DNA of 64,000 bases, taken from assembly GCF_004331265.1 (NCBI RefSeq), contig NZ_SJOO01000004.1:248001-312000 (forward strand), in the 5' to 3' direction. This DNA comes from Enterobacter wuhouensis (GTDB taxonomy: Bacteria; Pseudomonadota; Gammaproteobacteria; Enterobacterales; Enterobacteriaceae). A program made the translations under genes and the position numbers. The notes beneath the pieces are model-generated. The model ran no database searches. It was not told the origin of the DNA and worked only from the letters and a program-made list of their open reading frames with translations. Below, piece by piece: positions 1-10,228 of the stretch (position 1 is its first letter; every line of letters begins with the position of its first letter).

Positions 1-1
1 C

Positions 2-424
2 GACCGCTGGGGTCAGGCCGTCGTGCCTGAAATGACGGAATGGCGGAAGTCACGTATCGAAGTGAACGCCAATACCTTACCAAAGAGCATGGACCTGGCT
101 AACGGGATCAAAAATATCTCGGCAGCCCACGCCGCCTTCAAAGAGCTGGACTTTGAAGTGCTTAACACCCGCCGCGTGATGCTGGAAGTGAAACAGGCTG
201 ACGGCAGCTGGTTACCGAAAGGCACCAGTATTGTGGATGAGAAAAACAACTATCTGGTCAGCACCGTCGATGACGGGCGCATTTTCATTTCCGATATGTC
301 GAAAAGCCCGACGCTGTACGCCGTGGATGACAACATGCAGCGCCTGTGTCGCATTAAATACACGCTGAGCGACCAGCAGGACAAAGACGCGTTCTATGAA
401 ATGGCGAAAGGAGTTTGCCAATGA
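2..424 (+). CDS. Fimbrial outer membrane usher, C-terminal part (5' truncated by window edge)
   Basis: The reading frame is open from base 2 and ends at 424, giving about 140 residues. It begins with an AVVP stretch followed by a conserved-looking LP segment, which resembles the last plug-proximal and C-terminal domains of FimD/PapC-type ushers. These proteins form the outer membrane pore for chaperone-subunit complexes. A C-terminal pair of cysteines (LCRI and GVCQ) fits the usual disulfide-bonded C-terminal domain. Its TGA overlaps the ATG of the next gene (ATGA), so the two are translationally coupled. The fimbrial subtype cannot be told from this fragment. Usher assignment is fairly secure; the rest of the operon lies outside the window. 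Confidence 0.75.
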   Translation, partial: DRWGQAVVPEMTEWRKSRIEVNANTLPKSMDLANGIKNISAAHAAFKELDFEVLNTRRVMLEVKQADGSWLPKGTSIVDEKNNYLVSTVDDGRIFISDMSKSPTLYAVDDNMQRLCRIKYTLSDQQDKDAFYEMAKGVCQ

Positions 425-993
425 GATCCCGAGGAAAATATCTGCTGATTGCAGTAGCAGCCCTATCTTCACTTTCAACCCACGTAGCCCTGGCGGATGA
501 TGAATGCCAGCTCTCCTTTACCACGAGCGGCATTAGCTTTGGCCTGCTGAAGCAGAATGACGTCGTGGAGGCCAAAAAAGGCTGGAACCAGATGCCGTCC
601 AGGGAGATCAACGTCAACGTTAATTGTCAGGATAGCCAGCCTGTCGCCCTGTTTATCCAGGGCCGCGCAGGGGAAAAAGGCCGCTTCTATTTTGGTGATA
701 ACAGCGGTCTGGCGGTGCGCGTGAGCAATATGGTGGTGGACGGAAAAAGCTACGCGTTCTCCAAAACGGTCGACCGCACCCATTTCACGCCGAGTGGGGA
801 AAGCCAGGAAAGCCTGTTACTGCGTAATAACGATGGGATCATTGCCGTCGATAACCAGGCCCCGGTAAGCGGTAGCCATATGAGCTTCACCATGAAATTG
901 ACGCCCGTCCTTAACGATAGGCAATTTTCATACTCAACGGATATCACCACGCTTGAAAGCGATCTGATGTGGGAAGTGTTAACGCAGCAGTAA
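421..993 (+). CDS. Fimbrial subunit or adhesin-like secreted protein
   Basis: A 190-residue protein starting at the ATG that overlaps the usher stop by 4 bp; the in-frame upstream TTG lacks support. Residues 1-25 form a signal peptide (RSRGK n-region, hydrophobic core, cleavage after VALA). The mature part has two cysteines about 45 residues apart and ends in a beta-strand-like MWEVLTQQ, as in chaperone-usher pilus subunits. Being last in the operon and downstream of the usher suggests a minor or tip subunit. I do not recognise the exact family. It lies next to deoD, where E. coli K-12 has other genes, so the fimbrial operon is probably a lineage-specific insertion. Confidence 0.65.
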   Translation: MRSRGKYLLIAVAALSSLSTHVALADDECQLSFTTSGISFGLLKQNDVVEAKKGWNQMPSREINVNVNCQDSQPVALFIQGRAGEKGRFYFGDNSGLAVRVSNMVVDGKSYAFSKTVDRTHFTPSGESQESLLLRNNDGIIAVDNQAPVSGSHMSFTMKLTPVLNDRQFSYSTDITTLESDLMWEVLTQQ

Positions 994-998
994 GAAGA

Positions 999-1024
999 TG
1001 CCGGGCTGCGAACGCCGCCCGGCA
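999..1024. terminator. Hairpin between convergent fimbrial operon and deoD
   Basis: TGCCGGGC (999-1006) and GCCCGGCA (1017-1024) form a perfect 8-bp stem around a 10-nt loop. It lies in the 38-bp gap between two convergent genes and so could end transcription in both directions; the U-tract is weak (an A-rich stretch follows). It also resembles half of the REP repeats seen elsewhere in the window. Confidence 0.45.
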
Positions 1025-1031
1025 GAAAAGA

Positions 1032-1754
1032 TTACTCTTTATCGCCCAGCAGAACGGATTCCAGCGCGATTTTGATCATGTCGTTGAAGGTCGTCTGACG
1101 CTCGGCAGCGGTGGTCTGCTCGTGGGTACGGATATGGTCAGACACGGTGCAGATGGTCAGCGCTTTCGCACCGAACTCAGCCGCAACGCCGTAGATACCC
1201 GCCGCTTCCATTTCCACGCCCAGGATGCCGTATTTTTCCATCACGTCGAACATCTCGCCGCCGTCCGGTGCATAGAACAGGTCAGCAGAGAAGATGTTAC
1301 CCACGCGCGCTTCAACGCCCAGCGCTTTTGCCGCGTCAACCGCGTCGCGCACCATACCGAAGTCAGCAATCGCCGCGAAGTCATGGTCTTTAAAACGCAT
1401 GCGGTTCACTTTGGAATCGGTGCAGGCACCCATGCCGATAACGATATCGCGCAGCTTAACGTCCATGCGCACCGCGCCGCAGGAGCCAACGCGGATGATT
1501 TTCTTCACGCCGAAATCGGTGATCAGCTCTTTGGTGTAGATGGAGCAGGATGGGATACCCATGCCGTGGCCCATTACCGAGATTTTGCGGCCTTTGTAGG
1601 TACCGGTGAAGCCCAGCATGCCGCGAACGTTGTTCACTTCACGCACGTCTTCCAGGAAGGTTTCAGCAATGTGCTTCGCGCGCAGCGGGTCGCCCGGCAT
1701 CAATACGACGTCAGCGAAATCACCCATTTCTGCATTAATGTGAGGAGTTGCCAT
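1032..1754 (-). CDS. deoD: Purine nucleoside phosphorylase
   Basis: A 240-codon protein matching the length of E. coli DeoD and recognisable throughout (start [16 protein letters not shown]; phosphate-site motif MPGDPLRAK at about residues 20-28; GSCGAV near residue 92; [10 protein letters not shown] near residue 180, containing the glutamate that binds ribose). The enzyme phosphorolyses purine (deoxy)nucleosides to free base and (deoxy)ribose-1-phosphate in the cytoplasm, as a hexamer. It is the last gene of deoCABD, 125 bp after deoB. The gap holds two palindromic repeats, which may stabilise the upstream message or lower expression of deoD. Confidence 0.97.
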   Translation of the reverse strand: MATPHINAEMGDFADVVLMPGDPLRAKHIAETFLEDVREVNNVRGMLGFTGTYKGRKISVMGHGMGIPSCSIYTKELITDFGVKKIIRVGSCGAVRMDVKLRDIVIGMGACTDSKVNRMRFKDHDFAAIADFGMVRDAVDAAKALGVEARVGNIFSADLFYAPDGGEMFDVMEKYGILGVEMEAAGIYGVAAEFGAKALTICTVSDHIRTHEQTTAAERQTTFNDMIKIALESVLLGDKE

Positions 1755-1784
1755 CTTCAGTTCCTTTTCATTTGAATTTTTTTT

Positions 1785-1814
1785 GCCCGGTGGCGCGCAG
1801 CGATCCGGGCCTAC
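1785..1814. repeat. REP-like palindrome (CCGG type)
   Basis: GCCCGGTGGCG and CCGGGCCTAC flank a short CGCAGCGA centre. This is the common enterobacterial REP Y-type palindrome. It sits between deoB and deoD, next to a second, unrelated palindrome at 1823-1857. Confidence 0.7.
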
Positions 1815-1822
1815 ATTCTGTT

Positions 1823-1857
1823 CTCCCTCTCCCTGTGGGAGAGGGCCGGGGTGAGGG
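1823..1857. repeat. Palindromic repeat, CCCTCTCCC/GGGAGAGGG family
   Basis: CTCCCTCTCCC and GGGAGAGGG around TGT, followed by CCGGGGTGAGGG. The same family recurs near 18530, 44280-44368, 48238-48319, 53317-53398, 63390-63406 joined to 63845-63866, and 63442-63483. All copies are intergenic or just overlap a stop codon. It looks like a REP/BIME element dispersed in this genome. Confidence 0.75.
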
Positions 1858-1879
1858 CATCAGGCCGCACCCAATCCGT

Positions 1880-3145
<1,266 letters not shown>

Positions 3146-3156
3146 TCAGTATACCG

Positions 3157-4479
3157 TTATTCAGTGATACGGCGATAGACAGTCGGTGTGGTTTCCGGTG
3201 CTTTATCGTCAAGCTTAATTGCCGCCTTCACCGCTTTCGCCGCGTCCTGCCAGCTGGCTTCGTCCTTCGCGTGGATCACCGCCAGCGGACGTTGGCCGTC
3301 AACGCTGCCGCCCAGGCGGGCCATATCGGTAAAGCCGACGCTGTAATCAATGGTGTCCGATGCCTGACGGCGACCGCCGCCCATAGACACGACCGCCATG
3401 CCGAGCGCGCGGGTGTCCATTGCCGAAACAAAGCCTTCGGTATCCGCATAAACGGCTTTGCTGAGCATCGCGGTCGGCAGGTATTTGGCGTAGTTTTCAA
3501 CGAAATCGGTCGGGCCTTTCTGCGCGGCCACCATGCGGCCAAAGATCTCCGCCGCTTTGCCGTTGTCCAGCACCGCCTGCAGCTTCGCGCGCGCTTCTGC
3601 ATCGTCTTTGGCCAGCTTGCCGGAGATTAACATCTCAACGCACAGCGCCATGGTGACGTCAAACAGGCGCGGGTTACGGTATTCACCCGTCAGGAACTGG
3701 ACCGCTTCGCGCACTTCGACGGCGTTACCGGCGCTGGAGGCCAGCACCTGGTTCATGTCGGTGAGCAGCGCGGTAGTGCGCACGCCTGCGCCGTTGGAGA
3801 CGCCAACGATCGCTTCGGCAAGCGCAGCAGAAAGTTCATAGGTTGGCATAAACGCGCCGCTGCCGACCTTCACGTCCATCACCAGCGCGTCCAGGCCTTC
3901 TGCCAGTTTTTTGGCAAGGATCGAGGCGGTAATCAGCGGGATGGAGTCAACGGTGGCGGTAATGTCGCGCGTCGCGTAGAAACGCTTGTCTGCCGGAGCA
4001 AGAGAGCTGGTCTGGCCGATAATCGCCACGCCAACGTCTTTAATAATGTCGCGGAAGCGGCCGTCATCCGGGAAGATATCGAAGCCCGGAATGGCTTCCA
4101 GCTTGTCGAGCGTACCGCCAGTGTGGCCCAGGCCGCGTCCGGAGATCATCGGAACGTAACCGCCGCAGGCCGCCACCATCGGGCCGAGCATCAGGGAGGT
4201 CACGTCGCCCACGCCGCCGGTGGAGTGTTTGTCAACGATCGGGCCGTTGAGGTTGAGGCTTTTCCAGTCCAGAACGGTTCCTGAATCTCGCATCGCCATG
4301 GTCAGCGACACGCGCTCGGGCATCGACATATCGTGGAAGAAAATGGTCATCGCCAGAGCCGCAATCTGCCCTTCAGAGACGGTGTTATCACGAATGCCGT
4401 TGATAAAGAAGCGGATCTCTTCGTCGCTTAATGCATGACCATCACGTTTTTTACGAATAATTTCTTGTGCGAGAAACAC
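3157..4479 (-). CDS. deoA: Thymidine phosphorylase
   Basis: Chosen start is GTG at 4479, giving 440 residues, the E. coli DeoA length (which also uses a non-ATG start). On the minus strand GGGGG lies 5 nt upstream of this GTG, whereas the ATG 12 bp further upstream has no Shine-Dalgarno sequence. The protein starts [13 protein letters not shown] and carries the KHSTGGVGD phosphate-binding signature near residue 85. It converts thymidine and phosphate to thymine and deoxyribose-1-phosphate as a cytoplasmic dimer. It follows deoC by 100 bp that contain a REP palindrome. Confidence 0.96.
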   Translation of the reverse strand: MFLAQEIIRKKRDGHALSDEEIRFFINGIRDNTVSEGQIAALAMTIFFHDMSMPERVSLTMAMRDSGTVLDWKSLNLNGPIVDKHSTGGVGDVTSLMLGPMVAACGGYVPMISGRGLGHTGGTLDKLEAIPGFDIFPDDGRFRDIIKDVGVAIIGQTSSLAPADKRFYATRDITATVDSIPLITASILAKKLAEGLDALVMDVKVGSGAFMPTYELSAALAEAIVGVSNGAGVRTTALLTDMNQVLASSAGNAVEVREAVQFLTGEYRNPRLFDVTMALCVEMLISGKLAKDDAEARAKLQAVLDNGKAAEIFGRMVAAQKGPTDFVENYAKYLPTAMLSKAVYADTEGFVSAMDTRALGMAVVSMGGGRRQASDTIDYSVGFTDMARLGGSVDGQRPLAVIHAKDEASWQDAAKAVKAAIKLDDKAPETTPTVYRRITE

Positions 4480-4540
4480 GGTAACCCCCATGAGGAATCG
4501 GGTGAATGGCGGCGGGTACGGTTTACCCGACCACGATCCG

Positions 4541-4571
4541 GTAGGCCGGGTAAGCGTAGCGCCACCCGGCA
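4541..4571. repeat. REP palindrome between deoC and deoA
   Basis: GTAGGCCGGGTAAGCG and CGCCACCCGGC form the typical REP Y-type arms. It lies in the 100-bp deoC-deoA gap, just upstream of the deoA GTG start. Similar copies occur near 15501, 18476, 25507, 37775 and 55598. Confidence 0.8.
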
Positions 4572-4579
4572 ATTCAAAC

Positions 4580-5359
4580 TTAGTAGCTGCTTGCGCTCTT
4601 ACCGTCGCCGTGACCCAGCGCCTTCAGCAGGCTGGCCAGCAGGCTGGACGCGCCGAAGCGGTAGTGACGGGAATCGGCCCAGTCTGCGCCAAACAGCTCG
4701 TCGGCAATCGCCAGGAACTGCTGCGCGTCTTCAGCGGTACGCACGCCGCCCGCAGGCTTGAAGCCAACGGTTTTGGACACGCCCATGTCGCGGATTACTT
4801 CCATCATGATGCGCGCGCTTTCCGGGGTGGCGTTAACCGGCACTTTACCGGTAGAGGTTTTGATGAAATCCGCACCGGCTTTGATGGAGATTTCAGACGC
4901 CTTACGAATCAGCGCCTCTTCTTTCAGCTCGCCGGTTTCGATGATCACTTTAAGCAGCACGTTTGCCGCCGCACACGCGTCTTTACAGGCTTTCACCAGG
5001 TCAAAACCGACCTGCTCGTTGCCGGCAATCAGCGCGCGATACGGGAATACCACGTCAACTTCATCAGCGCCGTAGGCAATCGCCGCGCGGGTTTCTGCCA
5101 GCGCGATGTCGATATCGTCATTGCCGTGCGGGAAGTTGGTCACGGTGGCAATGCGCACGTCCGGCGTGCCCTGCGCGTTCAGCGTTTTGCGGGCAATAGG
5201 GATAAAGCGCGGGTAGATACAGACGGCGGCGGTGTTACCCACCGGCGTTTTCGCCTGGTGGCACAGGGCGATGACTTTCTCATTGGTGTCGTCATCGTTC
5301 AGGGTAGTCAGGTCCATCAGCTTCATCGCGCGCAGGCTGCTTGCAGTTAAGTCGGTCAT
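4580..5359 (-). CDS. deoC: Deoxyribose-phosphate aldolase
   Basis: A 259-residue protein starting at [22 protein letters not shown]; the in-frame ATG four codons upstream is not used in E. coli. It is a class I aldolase (TIM barrel). The Schiff-base lysine lies in FIKTSTGK near residue 167 and the proton-relay lysine in VGFKPAGG near residue 201. It cleaves 2-deoxyribose-5-phosphate to glyceraldehyde-3-phosphate and acetaldehyde. First gene of deoCABD, 44 bp from the deoO2 operator; the leader matches the E. coli deoP2 leader closely. Acetaldehyde production is relevant to its divergent neighbour yjjI, an uncharacterised glycyl radical enzyme. Confidence 0.98.
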   Translation of the reverse strand: MTDLTASSLRAMKLMDLTTLNDDDTNEKVIALCHQAKTPVGNTAAVCIYPRFIPIARKTLNAQGTPDVRIATVTNFPHGNDDIDIALAETRAAIAYGADEVDVVFPYRALIAGNEQVGFDLVKACKDACAAANVLLKVIIETGELKEEALIRKASEISIKAGADFIKTSTGKVPVNATPESARIMMEVIRDMGVSKTVGFKPAGGVRTAEDAQQFLAIADELFGADWADSRHYRFGASSLLASLLKALGHGDGKSASSY

Positions 5360-5403
5360 AACATTCTCCAACGGCAGTGCCGTATAAATTTACCTTGCGG
5401 GTC

Positions 5404-5419
5404 TGTGAGTATTCTAACA
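5404..5419 (-). promoter_or_regulatory. DeoR operator deoO2 overlapping deoP2 -10 region
   Basis: The 16-mer matches the DeoR palindrome TGTTAGAATTCTAACA at 14 of 16 positions. Read on the minus strand it contains TAGAAT, the deoP2 -10 element. It lies 44 bp upstream of deoC, and the surrounding leader resembles the E. coli deoP2 sequence I remember, including the GCAAGGT stretch after the start site. Confidence 0.85.
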
Positions 5420-5433
5420 TTCACCCGCATCCA

Positions 5434-5505
5434 CACTTCGACATTCATCACAGTTAATGAAAACTGCGTACAAATTTGCATTACTGTAATGAGATCTTCT
5501 TCAAA
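5434..5505 (-). promoter_or_regulatory. Two CRP-like sites with CytR region between (deoP2)
   Basis: On the minus strand TGTGATGAATGTCGAA (within 5434-5455) and TTTGAAGAAGATCTCA (5490-5505) sit where E. coli deoP2 has its CRP-1 and CRP-2 sites, about 50 bp apart. A TTGCATT/AATGCAA segment between them fits the CytR recognition octamer. Together they point to cAMP-CRP activation and CytR antirepression of deo. Confidence 0.65.
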
Positions 5506-5620
5506 CTTTAGCGCGCAAATTGCCGGCTAAAGCAGCGATACCCCCTGTCGGATCAAAAGCCTCGGCAGGCTGGCTTCCTACAATTCACTGACCATCCGCA
5601 GAACCATCAAGGAAGCGAAC

Positions 5621-7156
5621 ATGCCCGACGCCCTGCAACAACGTTGCCAGCACATTGTGACAAGCCCGGTATTAACCCCGGAGCAAAAACGTCATTTTCT
5701 GGCGCTGGAAGCGGAAAATAATCTGCCCTATCCCACGCTGCCATCGGCTGCCCGCGCCGCGCTGGACGAGGGCTTTATCTGCGACATGTTCGAAGGTCAT
5801 GCGCCTTACAAGCCGCGCTACGTACTGCCGGATTACGCAAAATTCCTGGCTAACGGTTCAGAATGGCTGGAGCTGGAAGGGGCAAACGATCTCGACGATG
5901 CCCTCTCGCTGTTAACCATCCTCTACCATCATGTTCCGTCCGTCACATCGATGCCCGTGTATCTGGGCCAGCTCGATGGGATACTGCAACCGTATGTTAG
6001 AATTCTAACACAGGAAGAGATCGATAGCCGAATAAAACGTTTCTGGCGCTACCTCGACCGCACGCTGCCGGATGCCTTTATGCACGCCAATATCGGCCCG
6101 GCAGACACGCCGGTCATGCGCGCCATTCTGCGCGCTGATGCGGAGCTGAAGCAGGTCGCACCGAATTTGACCTTTATCTACGATCCTGAAATCACACCGG
6201 ATGATTTGCTGCTTAAGGTGGCTAAAAATATTTGCGAATGCAGCAAACCGCATATTTCTAATGGCCCGGTGAATGATAAAATTTTCACAAAAGGCCGTTA
6301 CGGCGTTGTGAGCTGTTACAACTCACTGCCGCTGGCAGGCGGTGGCAGCACCCTGGTTCGCCTTAACCTGAAGGCGATTGCTGAACACAGCGCCTCCGTT
6401 GAAGATTTCTTTACCCGCACGTTGCCGCACTACTGCGAGCAGCAAATGGCCATCATCGATGCACGCTGCGATTTTCTGTATGAGCAATCTGGATTCTTTG
6501 AGAATAGCTTCCTGGTGAAAGAGGGGTTGATTGAGGCAGATCGTTTTGTGCCGATGTTTGGCATGTACGGCCTGGCCGAAGCGGTAAACACGCTCTGTGA
6601 CAAGAGCGGAATGAAAGCACGCTACGGCAAGGACGAGCAGGCCAACGCCCTGGGCTATCGCATCAGCGAACGGCTCGCGGCGTTTGTGGAGAACACGCCG
6701 GTTAAACACGGCTGGAAAAAACGCGCGATGCTCCATGCGCAGTCGGGGATCAGTTCGGATTCGGGCACTACGCCGGGCGCGCGGCTGCCTTACGGCGACG
6801 AGCCCGATCCGATTACCCATCTGCTGGCCGTTGCGCCACACCACAAACACTATCACTCCGGGATCAGCGACATCCTGACGCTGGAAGAGACGGTAAAACG
6901 TAACCCGCAGGCCGTGGTGCAGCTGTGCCTGGGCGCCTTTAGCGCCGGTATGCGTGAATTCACCGCCAACGTGGCGGGCAACGATCTGGTGCGCGTCACC
7001 GGATACATGGTGCGGCTGTCGGATCTTGAGAAGTATCGGGAGGCCGGATCGCGCACCAACACCACCTGGCTGGGAGAGGAAGCCGCGCGCAATACCCGCA
7101 TTCTGGAACGTCAGCCGCGCGTGATAAGCCATGAACAGCAGATGCGCTTTAGTTAG
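5621..7156 (+). CDS. yjjI: YjjI, uncharacterised glycyl radical enzyme (DUF3029)
   Basis: A 511-residue protein with the glycyl-radical signature RVTGY; the radical glycine is Gly461, 51 residues from the C-terminus. The probable thiyl cysteine is Cys232 in [12 protein letters not shown]. The family is shorter than PflB-type enzymes and its substrate is not known to me. AAGGAAGCG precedes the ATG. The gene overlaps its activase yjjW by 26 bp, so the two are coupled. It is divergent from deoC, and two DeoR-type operators (5995-6010 and 6274-6289) lie inside the coding region, tying the locus to deoxynucleoside catabolism. Use of oxygen-sensitive radical chemistry implies anaerobic function. 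Confidence 0.9.
   Translation: MPDALQQRCQHIVTSPVLTPEQKRHFLALEAENNLPYPTLPSAARAALDEGFICDMFEGHAPYKPRYVLPDYAKFLANGSEWLELEGANDLDDALSLLTILYHHVPSVTSMPVYLGQLDGILQPYVRILTQEEIDSRIKRFWRYLDRTLPDAFMHANIGPADTPVMRAILRADAELKQVAPNLTFIYDPEITPDDLLLKVAKNICECSKPHISNGPVNDKIFTKGRYGVVSCYNSLPLAGGGSTLVRLNLKAIAEHSASVEDFFTRTLPHYCEQQMAIIDARCDFLYEQSGFFENSFLVKEGLIEADRFVPMFGMYGLAEAVNTLCDKSGMKARYGKDEQANALGYRISERLAAFVENTPVKHGWKKRAMLHAQSGISSDSGTTPGARLPYGDEPDPITHLLAVAPHHKHYHSGISDILTLEETVKRNPQAVVQLCLGAFSAGMREFTANVAGNDLVRVTGYMVRLSDLEKYREAGSRTNTTWLGEEAARNTRILERQPRVISHEQQMRFS
5995..6010 (-). promoter_or_regulatory. DeoR operator deoO1 with deoP1 -10, inside yjjI
   Basis: A perfect 16-bp palindrome TGTTAGAATTCTAACA. On the minus strand it contains TAGAAT preceded by TGT, an extended -10 element for the upstream promoter deoP1 that would transcribe towards deoC. 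Its centre is 591 bp from deoO2; the E. coli O1-O2 distance I remember is about 600 bp, which is needed for DeoR looping. Confidence 0.88.
6274..6289 (-). promoter_or_regulatory. Candidate third DeoR operator deoOE, inside yjjI
   Basis: TGATAAAATTTTCACA matches the DeoR palindrome at 12 of 16 positions. It lies exactly 279 bp upstream of deoO1, the spacing I recall for E. coli OE. The match is weaker than at the other two sites, so it rests partly on position. Confidence 0.6.
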
Positions 7157-7991
7157 TCAGGTTATCCCCTTCTCCTGCGTGGACGGGCCGGGCAGCCGCC
7201 TGGCGCTGTTCCTGCAGGGGTGCAACCTGCGCTGCAAAACCTGCCACAACCCGTGGACGATCGGTCGCTGCAACGACTGCGGCGACTGCGTGCCCCACTG
7301 TCCGCACGATGCGCTGAACATTCAGGCCGGGCGGGTCTGGTGGCAGGAGAGCCAGTGTCAGCAGTGCGACACCTGCCTGCACCTGTGCCCGCAGCAGGCC
7401 ACGCCGATGGCGCACCGCTTTAGCGTGGAGGAGATCCTCGCGCAGATCCGCAAAGCCGCTCCGTTTATCGAGGGCGTTACCGTCAGCGGCGGCGAAGCCA
7501 CCACGCAGCTGCCGTTTGTGATCGCCCTATTTACGGCGATCAAAGCCGATCCCGCTCTGCGCCATTTAACCTGTCTGGTAGACAGCAACGGTCTGCTGGG
7601 TGAAACCGGCTGGCAAAAGCTTCTGCCGGTACTGGATGGAGCGATGCTGGATCTGAAAGCCTGGGGAAACGAACATCACCGCTTCCTGACCGGGCGCGAA
7701 AACCCGCAGATTAAGCAGAGCATCCGCTGGCTGGCGCAGCATCAGCGGTTAACCGAGCTGCGGCTGCTGGTGATCCCCGAGCAGTGCGATTATCTGGAAC
7801 ATATCGAAGCATTGACCACGTTTATCCACTCCCTGGGCAACGTCCCGGTACGCATCAACGCGTTTCACGCGCACGGCGTTTACGGAGAGGAGGCATCATG
7901 GCGCAGCGCCACGCCGGAGGACGTTGAACCCCTGGCTGAAGCGCTGGAAAAGCAGAAGATTAGGGCGATCCGCCCGGCGCTTTATCTATAG
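7131..7991 (+). CDS. yjjW: YjjW, glycyl-radical-enzyme activase (radical SAM)
   Basis: A 286-residue radical SAM protein. The CX3CX2C motif that holds the SAM-binding [4Fe-4S] cluster is Cys31, Cys35 and Cys38. It is followed by an inserted ferredoxin-like segment with eight cysteines (47, 50, 53, 57 and 76, 79, 82, 86) for two auxiliary [4Fe-4S] clusters, as in the activases of PflD-like and choline lyase-type enzymes. VSGGEATTQ is the glycine-rich SAM-contact motif. The start lies inside yjjI (26-bp overlap), so it should install the radical on Gly461 of YjjI. It ends 6 bp into the convergent gene yjjV. Confidence 0.92.
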   Translation: MNSRCALVSQVIPFSCVDGPGSRLALFLQGCNLRCKTCHNPWTIGRCNDCGDCVPHCPHDALNIQAGRVWWQESQCQQCDTCLHLCPQQATPMAHRFSVEEILAQIRKAAPFIEGVTVSGGEATTQLPFVIALFTAIKADPALRHLTCLVDSNGLLGETGWQKLLPVLDGAMLDLKAWGNEHHRFLTGRENPQIKQSIRWLAQHQRLTELRLLVIPEQCDYLEHIEALTTFIHSLGNVPVRINAFHAHGVYGEEASWRSATPEDVEPLAEALEKQKIRAIRPALYL

Positions 7992-8768
7992 CGCGATGCC
8001 AAATACCGAACGGGTGTTTTCAAGTAGCGCATCGGCAATCACCTCTTCAGGCTCCTTACGCAGTCCACAAAGGGTGGTAAACACGCGCGCCGCCTGTTCC
8101 GGACGATTAGGCTGCCCCTGAAAGCCGTTGAGCGGCATGTCGGGGGCATCGGTTTCCAGTAGCAGCGCCGACAGCGGCAGCTGCGCCATCACGTCCCGGG
8201 TTTTACTGGCGCGCGGATAGGTGATGGTGCCACCGACGCCAATCTTATAGCCCAGATCGATAAAACGCTGCGCCTGCTGTAGGCTGCCGGAAAAACCGTG
8301 CACCACGCCCCTGCGCGGCAGATCGGCACGCTTCAGGTGCATCGCCAGCTTGTCGTGCGTGCGCCTTGAGTGGAGGATCACCGGCAGATCGCGGCGCTTT
8401 GCCAGCCTGAGCTGCGCGTCGAGGATCGTCTGCTGGCGCTCAAACTGGGGATCATCGCGATAGAGATCGAGCCCGATTTCGCCAATGGCCACCAGCTTGT
8501 TTCCTGCCGTTTGCACAACCGCGTCCAGCCTGTCGATATGCTCGTCCAGATGGTGTTCAATCACAATTGGATGCAGGCCCAGCGCGGCATACAGCGAATC
8601 ATGGCGGCGGGCAAGCGCCAGCACGCGATCGAAGTATGCGGCTTCAATTGCGGGCACAATTATCGCCTGAACGCCGGCGTCTTCTGCGCGGGCGATGCTT
8701 TGCAGCTCATCTCCGGTAAACGGCGGAAAATCAAAGTGGCAGTGGGTGTCGACAAAACGGTACGTCAC
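7986..8768 (-). CDS. yjjV: YjjV, TatD-family metal-dependent hydrolase
   Basis: A 260-residue TatD-type TIM-barrel protein. Metal ligands are visible: HCH at residues 9-11, GEIGLD with the bridging glutamate near residue 98, HSRRTHDK and VHGFSG with histidines in the middle, and LLETDAPD with the aspartate near residue 208. The family comprises Mg-dependent deoxyribonucleases and related phosphoesterases; the cellular substrate of YjjV is unclear. It overlaps yjjU by 4 bp, so the two form an operon, and it is convergent with yjjW with a 6-bp overlap. Confidence 0.93.
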   Translation of the reverse strand: MTYRFVDTHCHFDFPPFTGDELQSIARAEDAGVQAIIVPAIEAAYFDRVLALARRHDSLYAALGLHPIVIEHHLDEHIDRLDAVVQTAGNKLVAIGEIGLDLYRDDPQFERQQTILDAQLRLAKRRDLPVILHSRRTHDKLAMHLKRADLPRRGVVHGFSGSLQQAQRFIDLGYKIGVGGTITYPRASKTRDVMAQLPLSALLLETDAPDMPLNGFQGQPNRPEQAARVFTTLCGLRKEPEEVIADALLENTRSVFGIAL

Positions 8769-9817
8769 GCCAGATCCTCGTTATCCAGTGGCGCATCATT
8801 CGCCTGCGGAATGTCGATCAGCGGCATCGCCAGCGCGTCATTCGCCACGATGGCAGGGGGAGTGATAATTCGCTTATGTCGGTGAAGGGGCGGTTGCTCA
8901 GCCAGCATTTTCCCCACCGTCGCGAGGAAATAGCGTCCGCACAGCCGACCTGTTTTGTAATCCATGCGCAGCGCCGGCAGGCGGCTGCCCAGCGCCATGC
9001 TAACCAGCGGCTTAGGCGGATAAATTTCGAAGATGCGCAGCTTGCCCGGCGGTTTTTCAATAAATTGCTGCATCGCACCGTAGGTCGATTCATGCAGCTT
9101 CGCAATATTCACCAGCGGCTGCAGGCTGCTATCGCCCAGCCAGCGCTCCATGCGCTTAAACCACTGCGGGGTGTAATACATTTGCGAGGGCACGGTGCGG
9201 ATCACGACGATGGTTTTCGCCCCGCGTCGCGCGGCTTCCTGTACCGGTACTGCATCGCTGATACCGCCGTCCAGGTAGCTAATCCCGTCCAGCAGCGCGC
9301 CGGTGCGATAAAAACCGGGAATGGCGCTGGAGGCGCGAATGATGTCGAGCCAGTTCTCTTTCTGCGGCGAAAAATAGCCCGGAGAGTAGTCATCGCCCCG
9401 GCTGGCGCACATCCAGAACTCTTTTCCGCTATCAAACAGACGTGCGGCGGTGTCCATCGCCAGCGGCATCTGGCTGGCGGTGGACTCCAGCAGCCAGTCG
9501 AGATCGATCAGGTTTCCGCCGCGCACAAAACGCACCGGATTGAAAAATTCCTTCGACGTCGTGTAGCGCATTATGACCTTGCGGGCATAGCCGGGCTGAT
9601 TACAGACGTAAGCGGACAGATTCTGAGCACCTGCAGAGGTGCCAAAGTAGAGGTTGAAAGGGTTAAACTGCGCGCGCATAAATTCGTCCAGCACGCCGGC
9701 CGTGAAAATGCCGCGCTGCCCGCCGCCTTCACACACCAGCGCAAGCTGCCCTGCGTGAAACGGTTTCAACGCCAGCGGCGCAATATTACCGAGCGTAACG
9801 GGAATTCGCTGCCCCAC
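8765..9817 (-). CDS. yjjU: YjjU, patatin-like phospholipase
   Basis: Chosen start is GTG at 9817, giving 350 residues beginning GQRIPVTLGNIAP as in the E. coli protein; AGGAAG lies 7 nt upstream. An in-frame GTG at 9871 would add 18 residues with no similarity. Patatin features: oxyanion-hole EGGGQRG near residue 30, nucleophile Ser61 in GTSAG, and catalytic Asp183 in the DGG motif. The Ser-Asp dyad hydrolyses acyl esters; the physiological lipid is unknown. The gene leads the yjjU-yjjV operon. Confidence 0.9.
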   Translation of the reverse strand: MGQRIPVTLGNIAPLALKPFHAGQLALVCEGGGQRGIFTAGVLDEFMRAQFNPFNLYFGTSAGAQNLSAYVCNQPGYARKVIMRYTTSKEFFNPVRFVRGGNLIDLDWLLESTASQMPLAMDTAARLFDSGKEFWMCASRGDDYSPGYFSPQKENWLDIIRASSAIPGFYRTGALLDGISYLDGGISDAVPVQEAARRGAKTIVVIRTVPSQMYYTPQWFKRMERWLGDSSLQPLVNIAKLHESTYGAMQQFIEKPPGKLRIFEIYPPKPLVSMALGSRLPALRMDYKTGRLCGRYFLATVGKMLAEQPPLHRHKRIITPPAIVANDALAMPLIDIPQANDAPLDNEDLA

Positions 9818-9889
9818 CTCTGCCTTCCTGTTTTCGTTATTCTGTTCAGACACAGTAACGCACTCCGGCACTGAGACTCAAACAAGAAA

Positions 9890-9912
9890 AAGCCAGTCAC
9901 AAGGACTGGCTT
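9890..9912 (-). terminator. Rho-independent terminator of ytjA
   Basis: AAGCCAGTC (9890-9898) pairs perfectly with GACTGGCTT (9904-9912) around a 5-nt loop. On the minus strand the stem is followed by TTTTTCTTG, a good U-tract. It lies about 28 bp after the ytjA stop. Confidence 0.85.
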
Positions 9913-9939
9913 TACTTTGTTTATGAAATATTGCGTTTG

Positions 9940-10101
9940 CTACGGACGGCGTCGACCCGTAAACAGGCTGACCAGGAACAGGATAATACCGACGACGAAG
10001 ACAATTTTTGCTGCCCAGGCCGCTGTACCTGCCAATCCACCAAAGCCCAATGCGGCGGCAATTAACGCGATAACCAGAAATATAATGCCCCAACGAAACA
10101 T
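9940..10101 (-). CDS. ytjA: YtjA, small DUF1328 membrane protein
   Basis: A 53-residue protein translated here by hand from the minus strand: it starts [20 protein letters not shown], has a glycine/alanine-rich centre, and ends in the basic tail TGRRRP. Two hydrophobic segments (about residues 4-25 and 30-47) indicate a two-span inner membrane protein of the DUF1328/UPF0391 family. AGGAGAGG stands 6 nt before the ATG. It lies between osmY and yjjU on the same strand, as in E. coli. Function is unknown to me; the neighbour osmY suggests a stress-linked role, which is inference. Confidence 0.92.
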   Translation of the reverse strand: MFRWGIIFLVIALIAAALGFGGLAGTAAWAAKIVFVVGIILFLVSLFTGRRRP

Positions 10102-10187
10102 AAGCCTCTCCTTTACCATAGTTAATGTCGGCCGCTAAACGTGAGCGCTCAGGCGACTCACCGGCGTCATTCCAGTGTCGTTCTTAT

Positions 10188-10218
10188 TTCGCCCGCTGGC
10201 CTCAGCCAGACGGGCGAA
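10188..10218. terminator. Hairpin downstream of osmY
   Basis: TTCGCCCGCTGGC (10188-10200) pairs with GCCAGACGGGCGAA (10205-10218) with one bulge, around CTCA. It lies 10 bp after the osmY stop. The U-tract on the minus strand is poor (AATAAG), so it may act as a 3'-end stabiliser rather than a strict terminator. Confidence 0.55.
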
Positions 10219-10228
10219 TTGTGTTGAT

